64,000 bases of DNA from Tethya wilhelma (Eukaryota > Porifera > Demospongiae > Tethyida > Tethyidae), in assembly GCA_964030475.1 (NCBI GenBank), contig CAXIPT010000003.1:7454453-7518452 (forward strand), in the 5' to 3' direction. Below the pieces are notes generated by a model. It ran no database searches and was not told where the DNA came from. It saw nothing but the letters and a program-made list of their open reading frames with translations. The first letter of the stretch is position 1; every line of letters begins with the position of its first letter. Shown one piece after another: positions 12,501 through 23,200 of this stretch. The translations under genes and the position numbers were made by a program.

Positions 12501-14140
12501 TGTACACATGTATACCTAGGAATAACTACAGTTACTACAGTACATATATATTGTGCACTACAAAGGACAGCTATGAGTCATAGTCTGAAATTGAGAGGGA
12601 GAAGAGGAACAACTACCTTGGAAGCTGTATAGGAAACTGATTGAACTTGAAATTACTATTGTATTATCATATGTGTTTTGCTTACGGTGAGTTGGCCTTG
12701 GTATACAGCTAGCTAGTATAGAGGCCACATGAATTGTTCATGCAAATTGACATAGTGTGTACACTCTAGAATACAGAGTAAAACAGTGGAAAAGTGCAGA
12801 GCTGTTCTGCTTGTGAAACCTGTGTTTTGTCTTGGCTCTGAATGCTATTAGTAGAGAACGAAAATATATAGAAATCTATGTAATCGAGCTCTGTCTTTTG
12901 TTTTACAATGACTGTGCTAAAGTATAGCAAGGGTTCAGCACTGCTGGTGCTTTCTGTACTACCATCTCTCACTATATACTATACTCTAAAATCATTTAGG
13001 AAAATACCAGAGACTGAAAATAACCTCTAAACAAAGCAGAGAGTAGATGTAATAGTGTACATTTCCACTAACAAGCAACAAGCTTCACACAGCCAATAAC
13101 AAATCATTACCAATACATATCCAACACTTCAAATGCTCTACATTCTTTTCCTCATCAATCATAGAAGTATAGTTTACTACATCAAACACACTTACTCTAC
13201 AAAAGATGTTGGTCTTCTTGTCCTCAGTCAAATCCTTCTTCTCGTGCAAATACTCCACCACAAACTGACATACAGGTAGAAATAAATGTTCATGTGAAGG
13301 TAGAGTATACAATCCCATATATACTAGCACTAATACCTGACAAACTGGTTCCTTGAAACTTGAAAGTAACTTGTTTGGAGAAAGATTGCGTGACTTTGCT
13401 ATTCTCAAGATTTGCACATGTGCTGCAGACTTGAGAATCCCAGCTGGCTCAAAGATGAACTTGAGGAGAGTTTCAAGACACAAGACGAGGAGATTACCCT
13501 GCGCAAACCTGTATTATAAAGTTGGACGGAAGATGTCAGTTTGCAGCATAACCATATTGCTCACAAAATAGTAGCAAGTAGATTAGGAAGTAGTAGTTTA
13601 CCAAAAAATAGTCTTACCTCCCAATTTGGCCAAAAGTATTAACTGTGAACTCTTGAAGTCTGTGGATAACATGAACAAGTGAGCATGTACCACAATTAAA
13701 TATTATACATGTACAGCAGAATATAGTTCGTAGTTGAACAATGTTGGCACACTCTCTCACTAGTGAGTGGTATTAGCATTACAACACCTCAGGCATACAG
13801 GTGTACATGCATTGTTCAATGAAAAGAAAATCCAGCCAGCTTGAGCCACACCATATATACCTGATTCCAGTTTCAGAATCCTCATTCCTTGCCCCTAAAA
13901 GGTAGGCCTCTTTTAGCCTGATGAGAACAGGATGTTGTTTCAATTTCTCAATGTCTTGGTCACTATCGTCAGTCAAGAAAAACAGACGCTGGATGTTCGC
14001 ACTGAAAATCAATAGTAGCAAAGCAGCTGTTAGGATGAACTGTGGATGCAGTGGTTGAACTCACGTAATAGCACTACGAACTAGAATGTCACCATGTGTG
14101 AACAGAGCAAGGCACTTGTTTTGTATCATAGATACATCCT

Positions 14141-14194
<54 letters not shown>

Positions 14195-14195
14195 N

Positions 14196-14246
<51 letters not shown>

Positions 14247-17200
14247 ATGGCGGAAATTTTAAACGTGGAGCTATAATACAAGCTATAGCTAATTGCAGAT
14301 TTATTGCCTTCATCCCTCATCAGTGAACCCCATACCAATAACCACAGCCACAGCCTCAATGATCAGACAGGAAGAATACCAGAGGAAACAACAAATCAAC
14401 TTGAGGGGGGCACTTATTATGACATGACAGTTTATAGTGGCTGATCTAAGGTAAACTTTTTATACATGCATGTACCTGTAAATGGAATGATCACTGCAAA
14501 GCTCTCCACCAGTGCTGTAGATCAATCCAGACAAGAGGAATAATGTTACATTATAACAACAATGATGTAATGGGAATACCTGCAATAGCCTGAGCATTTG
14601 TCAGCTTAGAAAATATGCCCAAAATTGAGGACAGCATAGTACCTTCTATTTTCAAATCAAGAGCTGAGAGATAAACGCACAATAATTAAAAACCACTAAT
14701 GCCACACACAACTGCAATGTGTTTTTACCTTCAGTACTTGAAGGAACACTAATTGTGCAGCTGTGATGTGCAGGCGCACAAAAATTACTTTCAGTAAAGA
14801 CCCTGCATGATCATAAACATCTATTACAGTATCTCTAGGCACAGAATTAGGTACATTACTATAGGCAATGATGGCTCAGTTTTGCACTGTATAATGTTGT
14901 TCTACTTATACATCTTGGTAAAGTCACAAACATGCTATTGGAGACTACAATCTTTGCTAACTAGAGTTATGAGGAAAAGGTAGGTAAAGATCATCAATGT
15001 AAATACTCACTTTTCAGAACCCTCCTTACTGGCACCAATTAGAAGAGAAGGCAGCAGTTTCACAAATAGCAGGAAATGGTCACCAGAAGGGAGCTTCACT
15101 TGACTACACAGGGGGAAATTCACAGCCATGATATATGCTTAAAGCACATAACTACAACAACATTACCATAGTGAGCTAATCACAGTTGAGACGTTGCCAC
15201 TCTCGAGAGAAGTCAAAAAAACAGGAAAGATCTTGAGAAGACATGAGAGCACATCTTGACTGCTCTCGTTCTAAACACAAAATAATAGCACCTGCCCATC
15301 AACGATTACTAAAAGGCAAACACAACAAAATGTATCAACGTAATTACCAGAGCACAATTGAAAGCATTGATCCTTTGCAAGTCAACATTGTGGGTGAAAT
15401 AGACAGCAAGAGAGTAAAGGCTGCAGCACTTCACTTGCACCACTAGGAATTGTACAATATAATACATACGGTAATTTACACTATAGAGAGCTCACTTACA
15501 GTTGGCATCATGACGCATTACAGTATTCTTGAGATGCAGACATTCTGTCTTGCTCAGAGTTGAACCAGCAACCACACCCTCCATGACAGGAGCCACAAGT
15601 GAGGAGTGAGACTGCTAGGAGTAATATGAAGTGAACAATAACTGACATGTACTGTACACCATAACTAACTACTAACTAGGCAAATAGATACAAGGCATCA
15701 ATGGAGCCAGCCTGAGCAAGGTAGTATTGTGTGTATGAGTGAGCTCTATTGGGAGAAATTTTCTTTCAATAAATTAAAAAAAAAAAAAACTAATTTGAAC
15801 CGACTTTTGTCCGTTGTCATGTGGTTTGTTAAGGTACAGTGGTGAATGTCATGAATACAAACATAAACAGTCCCAGCATATATATTGATATGTGTACATT
15901 AGATATGATAGGGATGCACATACACTTACAGATACCTGTGGTTAGAGAAATATTACGTTTAGAAACAGCTGGGTTCAAAGTTCATGATTACTACTATCTA
16001 GATTTCTAGGCTCTTTTGGCTTTTCTGTGTAGCCACAAAAGAACAGCAATATCAACAGCCAAAGACATCAGTTGACTGTCAGCAAGAAAAAGACGTGAGT
16101 TATAAATATTCAGCCTTGTGTGTCTAACTTAGTAGCTCAGTGCTGAGTGGTGGTGATTGACAAGAAATCCCTCTCCACTGTTTTAGGTGTAACAATTGTG
16201 ATGTGAAATGTAGTGTTTGGAGTNCTGAGGCTTTTCAGCCTATCTGAGCTAAGCTTCGAGGCCACACCCATTCATCCTGTTAAAATTTTGGGGCAAGCAT
16301 GAGGGGCGAGCCTGAGCGAGTCCCATAGCATAGCTGCAGACCTGCTTATTGATACACACTCATCCAACTACATTATACAGAAATAACAATATAATACTAG
16401 ACTACACAATAAACTGCTATAATATATCAAATACCATCAAAATACTTATAAGATTCAGTATGTACCCCGCACCAAGGGTTATGCACCTTGGTGCCTTCAT
16501 TGTGATCAGTGATTATTCTGATCGTTTTGCGAGACTATTCACAGAGTCAAGGTATCGAAGGAATTCCATAGCAACACTGACCACTCTTATCCTACTATCA
16601 TACACTAAGCTTCTACGTACTGTAATCGATGCTTTATCTTTTACCCGCCTAACCCACCCTGATGGATCACATGAGACTGTTTGGCTGCTTGATGCTAATG
16701 TCTCATACTTGCAAGGGAAGCACATCCCACTCTTCATAGTAGCAGTTCTCGTGGCTTTAGTAGGTCTGACTTACACTCTGGTGTTGCTCTCTTGGCAGGT
16801 GCTGATCAGGTGTCCTCCTAGGTTCATCCTCCTGAGGTGCTGGATGACAAACTCCAAGCTCCTTGCATTCATCGATGCATACCATGCTCCTTACAATGAT
16901 CGTCACCGCTACTGGACAGGAATGTTGCTGTTGCTTCGTATGGTTGTGTATCTGGTGTCAGCTGTTAATGTTCTAGGAGATCCATGAGTAAACCTTGTCA
17001 CCATTATCGCTGTGGTGGGATTCATTCTTTCCTTGCAAGCATTTCTTTCACAAAAGCCATTTAAGAATGTTTTTTGCTATGCATTAGAATTTGGAAGCTG
17101 CATCAATTTACTAGTGTTCACTCTACTAACATTTTACCTCAAAGATTCTCATGGTGACTCAACTGCACTTGAGTACACATCTGTTTGCATTGCTTTTGCA

Positions 17201-20200
17201 ATGTTTGTGACTATCATTGTGTACCACATGTCTTCTTACACACCCCTTCAAGAACTACCAAACTCACTCACTTCATTATTACATTTAAAACCAGTAGGAA
17301 AAACAAATCGAGAATTGATTCTTCCAGTTCAAAGTGCCTCATCGTCGTGTCCTGATCTTCACGATGCTCCAACAGTCACCATTGTCAATGCCACCCCCAC
17401 AATGTTAAACAATGACACTCTTGATTCTCCCAGTACTGATGGGAGCAGTATTGCAGGAATCAGTACCTCTTCAACAGTTCATGATCATGGGCTGGGTCAG
17501 GAGTCTGAAGATGATAGTGACCTTTACGAAGCTGATGAAAACGAAGCCCTTTTGAAAGTCTGTGGTTAAATTTTTTTCTACCTCAGTCTTAAAGTTTGTT
17601 GAGCTTTAAAATCATGAGTATATTTTATGATTGTTCAACGTATTTCACACACTATGATATATCAAATCAATTAATCAATTAATTGCAAAATAAAACCGAT
17701 AGCAGTTGTGCAATATTGTTCTCTGGATGCATGCAGACAATTTAGCTAGAATGTAGTATTACCGTATAGCGGGAAAGTTTTGCGGGGTTAACTTTCGTGG
17801 TTTTCGCAGATCACAATCCATCTGCGAAATTTTCCCACTATATGGTATGTAAAGCTCTTCATAAAGAAACATACAATAACTGTCTTATGGAGATAATTGC
17901 TAGTTTCTGTTTGTTGCCATTTTTTCTTCAAAAGACACACACCTGAATGCTGTTGCTATTCACTGATTGTAGACTGCTGTGCGTGCGGACTGATATGGAC
18001 ACTGTTCTCAAATAAATGTGTGACCAGATACCGTATAGCGGGAAATTTTTGTATGGTGGAAATTTTCGTATTTTTCGTATGCCCTTCGAATATACAAAAA
18101 TTAAAACTGCAAAAAATTTAACTTTCGCATTTACTTTATATGAGCGCACGCCACATATACGAAATTTAAAACTAGAAAAAAAAATTTTCTGCCGCGTTTT
18201 TAATGATTTATACGAAATTTTGCACCAACGAAAATTTCCCGCTATACGGTACACTTGAACTAACTACAGATGCCATCAGCGCTCAGTGCTCATGACTAAA
18301 AAGCAAAAGTTGTACTCTGGGCCTGCTTGACTGACTAAAGTCGCAAGGTTGAGACTGTCAACCTTTACTAGACAGTCACCAGTGCCGTTCAGATCTGGCT
18401 GCAGATATCACTTTTCTACGATGCAGAAATTTGGCTTTTTCTAGGGAAAAGTGCAGAGAAATTTGACTACTGTACATTTTACTTCCTTTAGAACAATTTG
18501 TACTTTCTGTAGAATATGGCTCTACTTAACCTTTACTTTTTAACTAATTACTAATGTAGTGTAAAAGTTCTATATAAGTATACGTGGCATTTATTTCCCA
18601 CTGAGATCCTATTATATGCATCGGACAAATACACATATCCTTGTGGAGTTGACTTCTTCAACTGATATCCCAAGAGGAAGGTTTCTATCAACACATCCTG
18701 GTCACTGTTGACATAAGCTGCCATTGCTTCCTGGAAGTTCTAGCTTTGGTACAAGCTCTTCAGGAGAAGATAACAATTTGCTGGAATGTGTACCTTGAGC
18801 CCTCCAAGGGAACCGGAGATTGGCTGATTGCAACACTGTAACTGGCTGGTTGAATACAGCATTCATCAACTGACTGTACCGCTGGTTTTCTCTAAAACCT
18901 TCAGTGTAGAGTTCAACAACAGTTTGTGCCAGTACTTCCAGGCACACCAATGAAGAACCCATACACTATATAGAATCTCAGACACTTGGTTAATATGTAA
19001 TCAACTAAGTTGTCAAGTTTCTGGACATCAGCTATAGCTTGTAGATACTATGGAGACTCTGGGGGAAAGCCATTGTGGGTAAAGAAATTTTGGCTACCAT
19101 TAAGAAAATCTGCAGTGTATATGTTTGGTTTGAACCATCTGTGCCTGCACAAACCAGTGTGGGAGTCTTACCATGGAGGACTAGATCCCTTTTCAAAAAT
19201 ACATTGTGCACATGTCTGGTTCCAATTAGAGCCAATTATTATACTCACGTCACTGCACAGCTGTCGGTGCTGTTTTGAAAAACTGAACATACTTTTGTAA
19301 TAACTTTAACTCCGCATGACTACACCATGTAATGATTCATGTATGTTCAAAGAGGGCAGAGGGATAGGGTGACATTCAAAAATACCTAAACTCAGGAAGT
19401 TACATACAGTCACTAAAGTCAATGAAACTAAAGTACACCTCTAGCCAAAGAATTGAAGGAAAATGGTCTTGTATAAGATACTCATGCTAATACTCGCCTC
19501 AGAGGCAACCGGTAAGCTCATTAAACATTAAAATAATCATAGGCTTTGCTGGATTAAAATGTTTGTATGGACTCACTCATTAACATATATACAGCACAAA
19601 CTTGTTTTCAATCTCCCTTTGAAAGAAATGAGTACCAGTACAACGATTCATTTGAAGACCAAGCAGCTTCTATTGGTGAGGGGGCACTCATCATTGCCAC
19701 CAGCTATCAGTTTGAGTGCTGTGGCAATATCACACAGTGGGAGGCAAAACTGGACCTGTCCCCACGCAGTGGAAACAGACAATATGATGTCTCCTTCCAG
19801 CTCTGGAGACCCATCCAAAGCTCAGGCTGCTACGGTTTAGTAGAAAAAGACTCGGCATCAAATTCTACTTTGGTACAATCAACAGTGACTGTGACACAAT
19901 CAGTCAACATGGCATTCCAACCTCAAGATGTGGTGGGGTTCTACATTGGAAGATATGCTCGACTGATGTTCTTAGCAGATCTTCAGAATGAGGCACTGTG
20001 GTACGATACCACTACTTTTGATGACAAAATTGTAACTGCATCGACTGCAGGATGCTCAAGAGGAGGGACAACAACTGGTGCACCACTTATATCCCTACTA
20101 ATAGGTAGGTACACTACTGCACATGCATGGCTATCACAAAGACAACACATTACCTGTATCAACTTTTCTCAACAGAAACTACACTATGTCCCAGTGTCCC

Positions 20201-23200
20201 AGCTACTCTCTCAACATCTCCACATACTTCACTGTCACCAGTATCAACCCCAAATAGGAGACAACCCATCACTACTCCAACATATACGATAGACACAATC
20301 GCTACTATATACACAGAGCCAGCTACTACACACATACAAAGGCCCTCCTCAATAGCTACTGCAAGTATAAAGACAGAAACTCCACAAGCTAGTCTCAGCT
20401 CCGGCTACTACACTACATCTGATCAGACACCCATACCATCAACTACTAGTGGCCCACCAGCCTCTCCTGGAGGAGTAGGCACCTCTTCACTTGCAATAGG
20501 AGTGTCAATGGCCGTGGTAGTGGTCAGTCTTAGTTTGCTTGTAGTGATAGTACTGGTTGTTGTGTGTGTGATTGTGGTCAAGAAGAAACATTGTCAATCC
20601 ATCACACTAAACCCAAGACCTTACAGATCTACTACAATTGACGAAAACCCATCCTATGTAACCAAGAACAGTAATTTCTCAGAGTCATTGAAAAGTGAAC
20701 ACAACTATGAAAGCATCCTCCTCAAGAATCGAGGCAGTGAGGAAGAAACTAAGCGGCCTCGTCAGTCTACTTCTGTTACACTGAATGACTCTTACGTGCC
20801 AACCATCTCAACTTCACTTGAGAATATAAATGAAAACCCGGAATATAGCTATGTGCGACACTGGAGAGAGAAAACAAAGGAAGGTGAAACAAATAAGATA
20901 GATGAGGAAAGAAAGTTCAGCTTCTCCGCTTCCTATGTGATCCCCTAGGATGAAAGCTGATAACAACATTATGTAATAATTTGATAGGATAGTGATAAGC
21001 CAAGTTTCAAACACACACACACACTAGGTATACTGGGTAGAGCATGTACACATGGGGTGATTGGGAATGGAGGAGGGGCATGACAAATACATTAAAATGA
21101 ATTACTCTCACATTCCAAGAAATTACTATACAAAGTATGCCAGTGCTGTGAAACGCTATGGAATGGAAGCTATGTGCATGGATAACAAAGGCAGGTAGGG
21201 AGGGACAGGGCTCACTGCCCTAGCTCAGCCTCGCCACCACTTGGAATGTGGTAGTAACACTGTAAAGTAATGTCTGATTGTACTGCATGTTCCATGTATG
21301 GATCAGTGGACACACACACATTACACACATTACACCTGTTATGTATATAATATAGAAAAGTGAAACAGATAAAGACAAAGAAAGAAAGTTCAGCTTCTCC
21401 GCTTCCTACGTGATCCCCTAACTTGAATAGTGAAAATGTTTACTGTTAGCATTCCAGATCAATTTACATGAATATTAAGGATAGAATAATCACACCTGCC
21501 TAAAGACAGTGTATCAGAGTACTTACGTGTACACTTTGCATATGGATCATAGTGACATGTACAAAATGAAATTTTATAAATTGGGATTGAACGCATTCTT
21601 CCACATTACATACTTATTACCCGAGTTATTTTTCACAATTGAACAATTTTTCAGTTCAGTAGATATTCACAAAAAGTGCATAGCATGGTGCAATTCCAAG
21701 AAACTACACACATAACATATTATAGCTACAGAATCAGACTACTAGCTATTGGGATAACATCAAAGGGACTGTAACCATCACAACACCACATGTATCCCAA
21801 CATACACGATAGCGAGGACACGTACACCACCATACCTGGTTGAGCATCTTGGGCTGAGTCTGTGGCTCCTTCCAAGAGTCACAATGCACCACAGCATTGA
21901 GGAGCCTCTCCCAGCACTGGCACAGCAGCCCCAAATTATCAACAGGGATACTCAAGTACAGAGAAGTCTTCTCAAACGAGAGCCCACACAGAGCTGAATA
22001 GACCTCCAGACCAACTCTCACTCCTTCAAGATGACTAAGGACCTGAGAGAAGACATCCATGAAGAGAGAGAATATGAAACACCAGTCTCAGCAACAGCAA
22101 CTCTACAGACACACCTGGTGACATTGTTCAACAGTGGACAGATGGCCTGATTCAAGTAGTGCAAGGAGAGTGTTTGCAGAAGTCACCATCTTTTGATTCA
22201 ACTTGAGAGCATAAGGAGTAAACTGCTGGAGGTCTTGAGTGCTATAAACAACAAAGAAAATATCACACATAACAAACTGCTACAAATTGTGATCACAAAT
22301 GTTGCATAGGATACTTACAACCTGGACAGATCACTTGGTCTTTGATGTGATTTACGTTTCCCCAATTCTATTGCAGATGGTTTATCACTACAATTAATAA
22401 ATACACAGTACAATATTGTGTATGGGGTAGGGACATCACAACAATCTCTGGTTGTGGTCAAACAAACAAATTCAGTATCAAAATAATACCACAGATATTT
22501 AGTTCTTTCCTACCCCAAACTCAAATCAATCTGGTTTGAAAATGATGTTGATAATACATACGTACCTGTCAATACCATCTGATGGACATTGCGTTTTATA
22601 AGGGACACACAGCTAACAATTGACTGGTAAGGCATAGCAAGCTGGAAAAGCAACCAAAGGAACGGGGAGAATGAGCACACCCTAATGGCGTTTGAAATTT
22701 TAAATAACACATTCAATTTTTTTTTTACTGACATTCTCAGACCAGATGGACTTTAACACACACATAACAATCACATCACAACTCACGTAGATAACTTTAT
22801 GGATACATTTTCACTCATCAACAGCACCTAAGGTAGGAATGAACAGGAGTGTGTATCACATAGCAGAAAGATTCACAGAGTAAAAACTTTTGTGGATAAG
22901 CAATGCAACAAAGGTACTTTATGGATAATTTAATCTGTGAAATGTGGAAATGGTTTGTTTATAATAGCTGAGATTATCACTGTATTACTAACCTTTGGTT
23001 GAGACAACTCAGCTTGGAGTATGTGACAGAGAAAGGGAACAAGAGGCTGTAGGGAGTATAACACATGACACACAATAATAGGGAATGGGTCAAATGTCTT
23101 ACACATGAAATGTGAGAACAGAAAATATCTTTGTATAAACAACAGGCTAGTCTTTTAGGTAAAGGTCATCAGGGGAAAATGAGACAATAAATCGTATGGT

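Noticed and set aside
14089..14359. Leu-Ser repeat proteins on the minus strand
   Set aside because: They translate the GA microsatellite and contain the assembly N.
17897..18258. Mirrored open frames on both strands
   Set aside because: They are translations of the inverted arms of a MITE, which explains why the two strands give the same peptide.
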